Source of the DNA: Thiohalocapsa sp. PB-PSB1
Lineage (GTDB): Bacteria; Pseudomonadota; Gammaproteobacteria; Chromatiales; Chromatiaceae
NCBI GenBank assembly: GCA_016745215.1
Contig: CP050890.1
Span: forward strand, 4,588,001 to 4,652,000
DNA: 64,000 bases
Direction: 5' to 3'
In this document: positions 46,601-54,399 of the stretch, one piece after another
Layout of the letters: every line of letters starts with the position of its first letter
Numbering within the stretch: position 1 is the stretch's first letter
Position numbers and translations under genes: made by a program
Notes under the pieces: generated by a model
What the model was told of the DNA's origin: nothing
The model's input: the letters and a program-made list of their open reading frames with translations, nothing else
Databases searched by the model: none

Positions 46601-48050
46601 CGCCGTATTGCGGCTTGCCGATGTCGTGCAGGCGGCCCGGGAGGGCAAGATCGACGCCGGGCTGCACCGCAAGGCCCGGGTGCAGTTGCGCCTCACCGCC
46701 TATTCTCCGTTCAAGACCAGCGGCGCCCTGCCGCCGGGGAGTCCGCTGTTCCGGGGTCGCGAGCGCGAGCTGGAGTTTGTCCTGCGACAGATCCATCAGG
46801 CCAGTATCCTGATCGTCGGCGGCCGACGAGTCGGCAAGACCAGCCTGCTGAATCGGGTGCTTCATGAGACCGGCGCCGCATCCGATCTGGAGCCCCTGTA
46901 TGTGGAGATGCAGGGCATCGGCGACCGCAAGGGATTTCTGCGGGCCCTTAGAACCTTGCCGGCCATCCGATGGTGGCACCCCAAGACCAAACAGGCCCTG
47001 GAGCGCATCGACCCCGACGCCGACGCCCGCACCGAGCTCCGCGGGCTGGCCGAGCAGATCCGCATCGCCGGGCGGCTGCCGGTCTTCCTGCTCAACGAGA
47101 TCGACCGGCTGGTCAACCAGGATGCGGAACTGGTCGAATTCTGGCGCGGCATGAACGACCAAGGGCTCGCCCGGTTCATCATGGTCGGCTACTCGGTCAT
47201 CGGCAAGCACAGCCTCGGCGACCCCCAATCGCCGTTTTTTCACTTCACCGAGGGCACCGATTTCGGCGGCAAGGCCATCGCCTTGGCGGCGCTGACCGAG
47301 CAGGCCGCCGTCGGCATCCTGGATTTGCTCGAGGGCGACGCCTTGCGATTGCGTTGGGCAGACGACAAACAGCGGATCGCTGGCCATCGCTCCCTGCTGG
47401 AGCGCAGCCACCGTATCCCCTGGGTGTTACAACGTTATGGCCAACTGCTGGTCGAGCGGATGGACGCCCTGCGATCGGATGTCATCCGCTATGCGGACGT
47501 GGAGCAGCTCATGAAGCAGCAGGGCGACGTGGTCTGGCACTACATCCAGGAGATCGACTTCAGCGACCTTGGCCTTGCCGGTGGCCAACGCTCGAAGATC
47601 GGTCTCGATCTGGTGCTCTACTGCCTGGCCCGCGACCGCTACTTTATCCAGCAGCCGGATGCGCCGATCCGCGACCCCAGGCTGCGCGAACGCAATGCCC
47701 TGGAGCTTGGCTTTAGCGTCGAGGAGGCCAAAAACATCGTCGACGAGACGCTGGCCGGGCTGCTGATCGACCGCGAATACCGGTATTTCCAGGGCTGGTT
47801 CCGGGAATTGGACCTGTATCGGGCTTTCCGGCTGCTGACATTGACATTGACGCTGGAACCGGACCCCGGCGAAACCGACCGCTATGGCTTCCTGCTCCAT
47901 ATCCTGCCGTTGGAGTTGGCCCAGCGTTATGACACCCATCCTTCCGCCCTTGATGATCTGATCGTCCAGCAAGGCATCGAACTGCTGAAGACGGCCCAGC
48001 ACGAGGCGCCTATCCAAACAATGATCGAGGAGCCCCCCGATGACCTCTGA
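40626..48050 (+). CDS. Giant beta-propeller and P-loop NTPase protein, first gene of the expanded RADAR operon
   Basis: The product is 2,474 residues. ATG 40626 follows a strong AAGGAGG site by seven bases. Residues about 200-880 contain repeated beta-propeller blades (CTCAAGCEDGRIVAFRPG, HSGRAELIDPELGTIIAH, AGAESGELCLLRIRDGQQIW). A helical region follows to about 1,280, then a beta-sandwich-like stretch (about 1,285-1,400) and a P-loop-like region without a clear Walker A (about 1,410-1,590). The C-terminal third has a complete NTPase: FRGRERELEFVLRQI, Walker A GGRRVGKT at 2,065-2,072 and Walker B FLLNEID ending at D2160. This is the architecture of a STAND-type sensor with a large recognition region. 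I do not know it as a RADAR component. Its gene overlaps the next by 11 bases. Confidence 0.8.
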   Translation: MDLQRLNEITDLDGAQQDDWWRAIEDLAQDLDDVLVVDQRLKLKDDGDPKSLTIFRCPNRDDGQGTELYALLTQLGRRVVIGRTDALDQRARSLPLADYDPLWDRIVTVVATRRYRPVGDRLDLWILMRRHRPDSDKPALLVAYHGLVWVDRHGRPWLKPAQDDAKPGAPGYWHAQRFDHNHPCQLHPWHGRDGFAVASGIDALPAWPPDQFAKAADGYRLLSLGTGYVCASTSDGLRIADANKPAWRTDTIILRQPASALALAGQPLTACTCAAGCEDGRIVAFRPGNDPLKPAWSQTFAHLPSTLAFLSEPTARDWPDLLCGFANGHLVRLRHIGERIDDQWQRCWQELIRGDSSKGTIVWLAEQASRAQTPERHYAIWMRVLERVCRLARSPDGIEPERRKTWLEEIPKLFPGGEGETRSPGALSALIRTLREAVRAKADQVSGLDAGDGFLPELVLRIYDTRLDVTERARLDETLRAMPLPDTNAPEHSALHQLRRHARRTFGLVSSELAPAPSKHQQLVHRTAVEIERWANAFLSMDNLTVTDVADGEALVGLVGLHAKDGALRAAIARRHGIDVHALDEHRRLQRTPCYQLDYSRDDLDQNTLRDQKTLRQLIRIPGRNYDRLLAIRHSGRAELIDPELGTIIAHRDVTDWGGGRSLAAAAGAAEDNADSALATIIVNRAGGARLYACRIGDAEIEPGQAEPLNLPEVAALDLARDDDIGYRLLIGLKQPGPAQVYYLDADGRIHAKHWLRIHGAGITSACLVDDCAITGERSGLIACTPLNPRAQPAHPRWIEGLDGAVNALAGFHFDDEPHVLAGAESGELCLLRIRDGQQIWSRRLVDPIRRLVTQIHGDQGYLLALNRGRRVHLFEAVAPDTTRQALRHAQDYLNQIHEALDDSPRAERIKAFRDLFANPKAAEDVLRQTKSIDTRARLLRWIAEYPEAPENPTAIVESLQVRELAMLLSNLHDEAPDWQSAIRDRLLRPPSHPSNKPPGQEHAVTAYLHRLATDKPDIGQVLKELQFVDTHLDRSRMLRLSYVLLLADAAMRDVAATSTDDQLFQQVLGQCLRVPTPNAAAALAELFPWQSALQRGFGDFAELLAALQAMEPLPEKPLRRIVQRLEPEPRPVARQPDPNQNQNQADDNWRTILLPLLRLRLRLIEHQQTPWNQCRTDVLALLSDLAAACRISAEGRNALQLFSKRLRRELPRVPVAADADPLEQRIRCIEDSLRHLKVSQVASVGPAQPADLWIRSINGLLLAARQDITEVLEQEHRYLLQLVRPRLVLERQHRDENDRVSATFSVHAEGLRPRYDVTIALSAAGEQGLRGGHPKLEPPLNHLNYPGRFPVDEVTLDGYVEPGQRQLRVATKLTDAKGLVIAETWTFPLDAPVANRAGPLSLPTALPLHYQALIGELRNTRAPVAVAVLDADLGRDQLIQDWVDQGAQVDLDGAFRDTGVGRRYAHGRIDSDGIDAAIAQVTEEQPGSLPILVGPCDELLARLFEGEAPGVLAAWIARLRERKTGSRPLILLVSSRHANRLRAHGLGHIPELAAHRLALDPEGETTSSPIHAALHRELITLVDKHLRDRHADPEAAVEALGADPRLILRWLRTASGGADGHPQRIPDFLAAQAQQQQLLDQLRSLPANDLVHVLLGSVAATHLKRLQVRPGQVAAEDYFSTTRKARPKRIQPAGRPFSSTSLHQLDADLTPPNQLAVEGFGGTETTGVPDWLLALSRHRGKEQRHVSLQRLSRLGLGRLIDGVFRTKQPYRDLIRGLFHQHSGLSLAKQATAVYAAIAGPGRGLSEVVAPAELAELPTATLQALLPDVADAEIKKLRRLVTLWTHPADSSEIARVLAELFKPARLRRLAPSPESWNQPLLELPLACFGLWEAETDAPKMPGSDDPGADDPDRSGDPDSHVFWLPAGCEQPLTTFSNAQRQAEERARDADRTRWQGRPDKDTPPLAAPQYGPRVLLLGPGADALPMDPDRRVAVLRLADVVQAAREGKIDAGLHRKARVQLRLTAYSPFKTSGALPPGSPLFRGRERELEFVLRQIHQASILIVGGRRVGKTSLLNRVLHETGAASDLEPLYVEMQGIGDRKGFLRALRTLPAIRWWHPKTKQALERIDPDADARTELRGLAEQIRIAGRLPVFLLNEIDRLVNQDAELVEFWRGMNDQGLARFIMVGYSVIGKHSLGDPQSPFFHFTEGTDFGGKAIALAALTEQAAVGILDLLEGDALRLRWADDKQRIAGHRSLLERSHRIPWVLQRYGQLLVERMDALRSDVIRYADVEQLMKQQGDVVWHYIQEIDFSDLGLAGGQRSKIGLDLVLYCLARDRYFIQQPDAPIRDPRLRERNALELGFSVEEAKNIVDETLAGLLIDREYRYFQGWFRELDLYRAFRLLTLTLTLEPDPGETDRYGFLLHILPLELAQRYDTHPSALDDLIVQQGIELLKTAQHEAPIQTMIEEPPDDL

Positions 48051-49233
48051 AGATGCCAATCCAGGCCCTTGTACGCCCGAAATCGAGATGACCAGCGGCC
48101 AGAAAGGCAGGCCGCGCATCCGCTGGCGGAATGGCTACCCGGTTCTGCTGCTTGCCGAGCCAGGACAGCCCTCCCGGCTGCCAGCACAGCGATTTTGCCT
48201 CGGCAGCGCCCAAGCGAGACCTGGTCCTGACGGCGACGATGTCTTCATCATCGGCGAGCGCAGCAGTGGCGTTCGCGATCTATTGGAATGGTGGTGCGAC
48301 ACCCTCAATAATACCGAGTACTCGTGGCTGCTGGCCCGGGGCGATACTTGGGACCGAGACTTCTTCAAAACATCAAAATCCGAGGCCCAGGAATCCAACG
48401 CCAGTGAACCCGAGGCCAAGGAAGCGGAAACATTCCCAGACAAGATTCGTAACCTCGTAGAACAATTCGGCTCACCTGAAAAAAAACACACCCTAGACCG
48501 CGCCAAGATATTGATGCAACTGGACGATGAGCTTCCACAACTGTCATCGATTCCACACCGCTTCACATTGATCTTCCGCCATCTGTCCAAGCTCCCAGAC
48601 CCTGTATCCGGTCAATGTGCCGAGGCCCTTGCCGTTATTCGCGACCATGGTCACTGCAACAAGCTGCGCTTTGTCGTGGCCGACAACCGCCTTTCCATCT
48701 ACCAGCCGAGGGGCGACGCATCCGGATTCCAGCGGTTCTGTTTTACCTATCGCCCGGCACATTGGGACACCGAAAGCATCGAGGTGCTCGCGAACCAGCT
48801 CTTGTCCGACCAAGAAACCAAGCCGATCGGCGAGAAGACAATCGCGGAAATCCTCGACTTCACCGGCGGCCAACCGCTGTTGGTCCATGATCTATTGCAG
48901 CGACTGCACAGGCTGGAACAGCCCGAGATCAAACCCGAGGACGTCATCTACGCGAGCCGACAAATGCGCGCCAATCCGCCCGCCCAGACCAACGCTTGGA
49001 GCCAAGACCTCCAACAGATTCTCACCGACCATCCCCAGCTCATCGAGGCAATGCGGCGCTATGCCGCCGGCGAAACCTTGGGGCCGGCCAGATTTCCCCC
49101 GCCAGCGGCGGAGCGCGCGCTCTTTATCAACGGCTGGTTGCGGCTGAACGAAGATTATCGCTGGGGCATGACCTCCGAGATGCATCGCCGTCTGGCAATG
49201 CCGATCCTGGACCAGTTCTTGGGGAAACAATGA
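48040..49233 (+). CDS. P-loop-less AAA-like partner protein (397 aa), second gene of the operon
   Basis: The start overlaps the giant gene by 11 bases and the stop overlaps rdrA by an ATGA junction, so it is an integral operon member. No Walker A is visible. The segment KTIAEILDFTGGQPLLVHDLLQ (about 265-286) matches the GGxPxLVxxLL lid motif that follows the ATPase core in AAA/STAND proteins, and the C-terminal FINGWLRLNEDYRWGMTSEM looks like a winged-helix strand-turn. It may be a catalytically dead NTPase-like subunit or adaptor joining the giant protein to RdrA (inference). The family is not recognised. Confidence 0.7.
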   Translation: MTSEDANPGPCTPEIEMTSGQKGRPRIRWRNGYPVLLLAEPGQPSRLPAQRFCLGSAQARPGPDGDDVFIIGERSSGVRDLLEWWCDTLNNTEYSWLLARGDTWDRDFFKTSKSEAQESNASEPEAKEAETFPDKIRNLVEQFGSPEKKHTLDRAKILMQLDDELPQLSSIPHRFTLIFRHLSKLPDPVSGQCAEALAVIRDHGHCNKLRFVVADNRLSIYQPRGDASGFQRFCFTYRPAHWDTESIEVLANQLLSDQETKPIGEKTIAEILDFTGGQPLLVHDLLQRLHRLEQPEIKPEDVIYASRQMRANPPAQTNAWSQDLQQILTDHPQLIEAMRRYAAGETLGPARFPPPAAERALFINGWLRLNEDYRWGMTSEMHRRLAMPILDQFLGKQ

Positions 49234-51719
49234 TGACAAACCAACCGCAAGAAAACCTATCGGAATTGCAGCGGGCTGTTTTGAAAGATCTGAAAAAAGC
49301 GTTAGATAGCTACGTTGAGCGAAATCTGAAGACGCTGAAGCGGCAAGAGAGGCAGGATCAATACGAACGATACGGGCAGGAAGACGACATCCGGCAGCCA
49401 CCCGCTGAGTCCAATATCTTCAGTATTGACGGTCTTCGCGGCTCAGGAAAATCAACCCTGCTGGCATGGCTCTATGGCGATATATTAGAAGAAATGAAGG
49501 GTTTTTCATCAGACCAAACCAAGCCCTATTACATCGTGCCACCGATCGATTGCACAAGGATTCCCGATAAGATTGCACTTGGCGTCGCCGTGCTGGTTCG
49601 GCTTCAGGAGTGCCTGTGTAAACCTGGATCATCCAACCCATCGAAGCGGCTACCGGTCAGCCTGGTCGAATGCGACGATGCTTCAGAGCGGCACTTGCCG
49701 CAACCGGGTGTTGCCAAGTCGCTGCGTGAGCTTATTGAACTCTACTCGCGTACCGATGATGGTTATCGGGAATTGTGGCTTGACCTGTCAACAACGACGG
49801 ACGATTACCATCGCTACGCATCTACGGCGGTTGCCGAGCGCATGCAGATGTCGGAGCGCTTGGGTCAATGGCTGGAAGAAATATTGGATTACCTGAATGC
49901 AAAGGCATTCATTGTTCCACTTGATGATTTCGATCTCGCGGACGGAGATCAAGTCGAGCTGTTCATAAAATCCCTATTGGATGAATTGCACCAGCCGCGG
50001 ATCATTTTTGTGCTGACCGCCGACTTCCCTCGGCTTCAACACCTGAGTCGGAATGCCAAAAGGGGTCTGGACCCCGAGACCGGCCGCGCGCTGATCGACA
50101 AATTGATTCCGCCACAGCATCGCATGGAGCTTGGACTCTGGCGATTTAAAGACCGCTTGCAATTCAAGCCTTTTTTTCAGCTCGAAAATGAAAGAGAGAT
50201 GGCTGACTCCGACGAAGACGGTGATACGATTTCGTCCGGGGTCCAGACACTCGAGGGACTGCTTCGGGATCTATTTCCAGTAAAGCCTAATACCATATAC
50301 CCCTATTTGAGTATCATTTTGTCCTTGCTTCCGTCTCGTCCCCGTGGCCTGGAAAATCTCTATCGGCAGATCGAGCTGATGAAAGTGAGCTCTAAGTACA
50401 AGAACAACCAGCGTGATGCTTCTGATATCCATTTTCTACAGGATCTGTTAGTTCTGCTTGCAACCTGCGGTGCTGAGCCTATTTGGGCTCGGCGAATCCG
50501 GGAAGGTCAAATCATTCCGTTGGTCGAGAGCTTGTCCCTGTCCCTGTCCCTGTCCGAGAACGATCGATCACCGGAAGATTGGGAATCAATGGTGTCAGAT
50601 GCTTCGCGCACACTTGGCGATGATCAAGCACATCCGCGGCCATTGATCGGGTTTCGCCCAGGCGCAGAAGGTAATATCGATATGGATGCAAGGGCCAGTC
50701 AAAACCCGGAGTCTACCAGGGCTCTTGCCAAGTCCGTGGATCATTATACACGTGTAGCAGAGAGCGAATGGGGCACACATGACCCACTGCGCCACCAAAA
50801 GATTGAGCGGCGTCCGTTCAGAGATGTGACACCCTATGACGTACCGCTTTGGGCCGAGCTGATGTTCGATATCGCGCTCAATCAGGTTCCGGCAACCCAA
50901 GTCCGGCTGTTGGAATCCTGGACTCCGCTCAGTCAACGAATAGCCTGTTGTTGCTTTAGCGTTGGGAGTACGCCGGATGAGCTTCACGATCTGTTTGAAG
51001 ACAATGGACTGCTCGAGCATCAAGCGGCCCTGTATTGGCTCGAAGCAGCCGGGTCTACCGACTACGGGTTGAAGCTGAATATCGGCTGGCCACCAATGTT
51101 CAACGCGCTGAGAAGGCTCCGGGATCCTCTCTCGATAGGCCTGCTCAGCCGAGTCTCTGTCGACGTTCGAAAACTGAAAGGCCCTCCGCCTTTCCATCCC
51201 GCGGACCATCTGCTTCCGGGCTCCGTGCGTTCGCTGATCCTACTGAGCGATGCATTGCATCGATGTCCTTGGGCGGCCCTGTCATTGCGCCGCGGTTGGA
51301 GCTTGGCCACCCATCTCGGCCTTTCGGCTGCGCTAGTGCGCGGTGCCTATCTTTATGCCTGGTATCGTTCGTCAGGAAAGACCGTGAAAGACTTCAAGAA
51401 CAGGATGAAACCATTTCCAAGGCAGTCGAGGTTTTTCCGGATCATCGATCGGCGCAATCCAAAGGAATTGCTGACATTTGATGAAGATAAGATCGTCGAC
51501 TGCCTCAACAGCTTCTTCAAGGAATCCATCCCCGAGATCGATGAAGATGAGAAAGAGAACCCGATCGTGGTATCGCTACAACGATTCATGGATTCTCCGA
51601 TCTACAAGGCAGTCGCCGCATTTAGCCGCCAGCGGGCCATTGATTGGGAGCACGATCATGATCGGGCATTCTCCGGCTTCCCAGTGGCAGCCGACAGGCG
51701 AGATTCCGGCAACAGTTAA
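49230..51719 (+). CDS. rdrA: RADAR ATPase RdrA
   Basis: 829 residues with Walker A GLRGSGKST (68-76), Walker B AFIVPLDDFD (226-235) and a sensor strand IIFVLTAD (258-265). The long helical C-terminal half has no known enzymatic motif, as in RdrA. In characterised RADAR systems RdrA is a heptameric AAA-type ATPase that works with the RdrB deaminase against phage. The start ATG 49230 overlaps the previous stop codon. The gene is visibly less GC-rich than its neighbours (for example about 45% in 49,261-49,320), suggesting a different origin or constraint. Assignment rests on the P-loop type, size and direct linkage to rdrB. Confidence 0.82.
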   Translation: MMTNQPQENLSELQRAVLKDLKKALDSYVERNLKTLKRQERQDQYERYGQEDDIRQPPAESNIFSIDGLRGSGKSTLLAWLYGDILEEMKGFSSDQTKPYYIVPPIDCTRIPDKIALGVAVLVRLQECLCKPGSSNPSKRLPVSLVECDDASERHLPQPGVAKSLRELIELYSRTDDGYRELWLDLSTTTDDYHRYASTAVAERMQMSERLGQWLEEILDYLNAKAFIVPLDDFDLADGDQVELFIKSLLDELHQPRIIFVLTADFPRLQHLSRNAKRGLDPETGRALIDKLIPPQHRMELGLWRFKDRLQFKPFFQLENEREMADSDEDGDTISSGVQTLEGLLRDLFPVKPNTIYPYLSIILSLLPSRPRGLENLYRQIELMKVSSKYKNNQRDASDIHFLQDLLVLLATCGAEPIWARRIREGQIIPLVESLSLSLSLSENDRSPEDWESMVSDASRTLGDDQAHPRPLIGFRPGAEGNIDMDARASQNPESTRALAKSVDHYTRVAESEWGTHDPLRHQKIERRPFRDVTPYDVPLWAELMFDIALNQVPATQVRLLESWTPLSQRIACCCFSVGSTPDELHDLFEDNGLLEHQAALYWLEAAGSTDYGLKLNIGWPPMFNALRRLRDPLSIGLLSRVSVDVRKLKGPPPFHPADHLLPGSVRSLILLSDALHRCPWAALSLRRGWSLATHLGLSAALVRGAYLYAWYRSSGKTVKDFKNRMKPFPRQSRFFRIIDRRNPKELLTFDEDKIVDCLNSFFKESIPEIDEDEKENPIVVSLQRFMDSPIYKAVAAFSRQRAIDWEHDHDRAFSGFPVAADRRDSGNS

Positions 51720-51734
51720 GGAGGAAAAGCCACG

Positions 51735-54302
51735 ATGGCACAGCAAATTGTTTCCACTGCAGAAGCACTGGCCCAAGCCCTCTGGCTCAGCGACTACCAG
51801 CTCCTGGACACCTGCACCGGCCGGCGGGATATCGACCGCAAGACGGGATTGCGCATCGCATTGCGCAACGCCGGCCTGCGCGACGAGCATCGGGCGCAGC
51901 ATGTCGCCGAGGAGATATTGGACGCACAACCGGCATTGTTCGACGTCGTCGACCTGCTCTGCGCACGGATGTTCACATTGGAGCGCGGCCTGCCGACGGT
52001 GCGTCGGGAACCGCTGGCGCGTCGACTGGTGCGTTTGGTGGACCCGGATGCATTGCTCAGCCTGCATCCGTCGCTGGCGCTGCCGAACGGGGAGCGATAC
52101 GATTGGCCGGCGCTGCCGCTGGGTGCCGACGACGGTTCCGGGCTGTTACGCGACGGCAGCGTGGATACCCACATCCATCTGGGTGGCAGCCTGCCGCCAT
52201 TGTTCTATTGGATGGCCCTGGTCGGCGGCGATCTGCCGCTGGAGGCGCTGCCGAGTCTGGGCACCCCGGGGCGCGGTCATGCGGAGCGCAGGCCCTGGCA
52301 GCAGGCGGTGGCGACGGCGGTGCGCAATCGGCTCGCACTGGCCTACTGGCTGCGGGCCGATCCGCAGGGCGCGGGGCGCTGTTTTGCCCAGCTGCCGGCG
52401 GCCGACGCATCAGCCTGGGTAGCCTGGGCGCGTGCCGACCAACGGTCGCCGCGACCGAATAACAGCCCGCGATCCATCGCCGAGGCCGCCTGGGCCGTCG
52501 GCGCCGCAATCCGACGGCGATTGCCGCTCGACAAGCGCGGCACCAGCTTTGCCGATCCATTGCGGGCACTGGGCGGTGGAGAGCACTATGCCGCCGGCGA
52601 ACGTCAGCTGCTGTGCAAGCTGGCGGCGTGCTTGCGCCGGGCGCGCACCTGTGGCCACCCCGAACTCGCGGTCGAGCAACGATTGCTCGGCTATTTGCGC
52701 ACCCGCAACGCCTTCCACCGGATGTTCTGCCATGACAGTGGCAGCGATGGGCTGCTGCGCTTCGGCGAAAACTTCGGGCGGCGCGGGTTTCAATATTCGG
52801 TGCTGCGTCCCAGGCGCCCGAAGGCGCGCGGCAAGGCGCCGCGGCGCGAGCCGGGCCAACGCAATTCCGAACGGCGCGATCCTGGACGGCGCCAGCGCCG
52901 CTACCGGCGCATGATCACGCGCCTGGAGTGCATCCGAACCACCGCGGCCCTGGATGCCCAGTTGGCAGATGCCTTCGACGACGACCTAGCCCCAGCAGCC
53001 GTCGCCAGTTCAGCGCCGGTGCGACGCATCGAATTGCGGGTCTCGATCCCCACCGGCTCCATGCTCTTGCCGAGCATGCAGGCCTGGCTGCAGGGGCTGC
53101 GCCGGCACATCGCGCCGACCGAGGATACGGATACGGCGCGCAATTCCCAGGTCGGCCTAGTGTTCCATCTGGTCAAGGGCAGCTCCCATCGCCATCCACA
53201 CGAGATCGCCCGGCAGGCGTGCCAGGCGGTGGAACGGCTCGAAGCCCTGCTGCTCAGCTATCCGCAATTGCGACCCTTTGTCGTCGGGCTGGACGTGGCC
53301 GGCGACGAGCGCGGCTGGCCACCGCGGCTCTATGGCGAGGCGTACGCCTGGCTGCGGCGGCTTCAGGCGAGCTATCGGCCCAGGTGCAACGAGCCGCCTA
53401 TCGCATTGGGCTGGACCTTTCATGTGGGCGAGGACTGCGACGACCTGCTCTCCGGTCTGCGCCATTGCGACGAGGTGGCCGCGCATCTGCTCGACGGCGG
53501 CGTCGGTCGGCTCGGCCATGGGCTGGCCCTGGCCATGGATGCCCGGCGTTTTTATTTACAGCGCGGCGGCGAGGTGGAGCCCACCCTCGGCGCCCACCTG
53601 TTGGACCTGGTCTGGGCCTGGGGACGCCTGATCCATTCCGCCGATCCGGCCGATGCCGCGGATGCCCTCTGGCTGAAAGACAGGTTGCATGCCGCGCTCG
53701 GGGCCGGCGATGTGCCGGACGTCCCCGGCTGCTGGCAGGCGATGCAATTGGATCCGTTGGCTCGACCGGCGGACGCCTTCAGTGGCGAGGTCGCGGCACG
53801 CAAGATGCACGGCGAGCGCGAACTTTTGCAACGCCTCGGCCTGCGCGAGGCCATGGACGGTACCGGCGATGCGCGCATCAGCGTCATCGCCGACGAGCGC
53901 TGGATGGCCCTGGTGACGCGCCTGCAACGGCTGATGCGCGAACGGCTGGCCCGCTGCCGCATTACCTTGGAGGTTAACCCGACCTCGAACCTGCTCATCG
54001 CCGGCTTCAACGACTACCATGAACTGCCCTATCGGACCATGACCGACAGCGGGCTGGCGGTGTCGATCAACACCGATGATCCAGGCCTGTTCATGACCAC
54101 ATTGCCGAACGAGTTCGCCGCATTGCACCATGCCTTGGTCGGCCCCCTACCCCACCACGAGGCATCCCTATGGCTCCAGGGGCGACGCCTGGATGCCGCC
54201 AATTCGACCTTCCTGACCCTCCGCACGCCGACCGGCATGGCGGCGGCCGAGCGGATCGACTCCGGCAAGCCGTTGATCCATCGGCTGTTCAGCGCTGAAT
54301 AG
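51735..54302 (+). CDS. rdrB: RADAR adenosine deaminase RdrB
   Basis: 855 residues, starting ten bases after an AAGGAGG site and 15 bases after the rdrA stop. The adenosine deaminase metal site is complete: DTHIHLGGSLPP (H146, H148), TFHVGED (H563, E566), RLGHGLAL (H595) and SINTDDPGLF (D781, D782), plus EVNPTSNLLIAGF before it. The size is more than twice that of a housekeeping deaminase, with a basic insertion near 360-395, as expected for RdrB. RdrB acts in a large complex with RdrA and converts adenosine to inosine, reported on RNA and on ATP-type nucleotides, during phage infection. Confidence 0.88.
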   Translation: MAQQIVSTAEALAQALWLSDYQLLDTCTGRRDIDRKTGLRIALRNAGLRDEHRAQHVAEEILDAQPALFDVVDLLCARMFTLERGLPTVRREPLARRLVRLVDPDALLSLHPSLALPNGERYDWPALPLGADDGSGLLRDGSVDTHIHLGGSLPPLFYWMALVGGDLPLEALPSLGTPGRGHAERRPWQQAVATAVRNRLALAYWLRADPQGAGRCFAQLPAADASAWVAWARADQRSPRPNNSPRSIAEAAWAVGAAIRRRLPLDKRGTSFADPLRALGGGEHYAAGERQLLCKLAACLRRARTCGHPELAVEQRLLGYLRTRNAFHRMFCHDSGSDGLLRFGENFGRRGFQYSVLRPRRPKARGKAPRREPGQRNSERRDPGRRQRRYRRMITRLECIRTTAALDAQLADAFDDDLAPAAVASSAPVRRIELRVSIPTGSMLLPSMQAWLQGLRRHIAPTEDTDTARNSQVGLVFHLVKGSSHRHPHEIARQACQAVERLEALLLSYPQLRPFVVGLDVAGDERGWPPRLYGEAYAWLRRLQASYRPRCNEPPIALGWTFHVGEDCDDLLSGLRHCDEVAAHLLDGGVGRLGHGLALAMDARRFYLQRGGEVEPTLGAHLLDLVWAWGRLIHSADPADAADALWLKDRLHAALGAGDVPDVPGCWQAMQLDPLARPADAFSGEVAARKMHGERELLQRLGLREAMDGTGDARISVIADERWMALVTRLQRLMRERLARCRITLEVNPTSNLLIAGFNDYHELPYRTMTDSGLAVSINTDDPGLFMTTLPNEFAALHHALVGPLPHHEASLWLQGRRLDAANSTFLTLRTPTGMAAAERIDSGKPLIHRLFSAE

Positions 54303-54399
54303 GGAAATCGGCGAATGTCGGCAGCAGCCAGTCACGACACGGCCATGGAAATCTCGAGCATCGGAGGTGCGCGCCCTTTTGTGCGTCTGCTGCATGCGC

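Noticed and set aside
51735..54302. Housekeeping adenosine deaminase as the identity of this gene
   Set aside because: The protein is about 855 residues, far above the usual 330-350, and is operonic with a large ATPase and a SLATT gene, which fits RdrB and not purine salvage.
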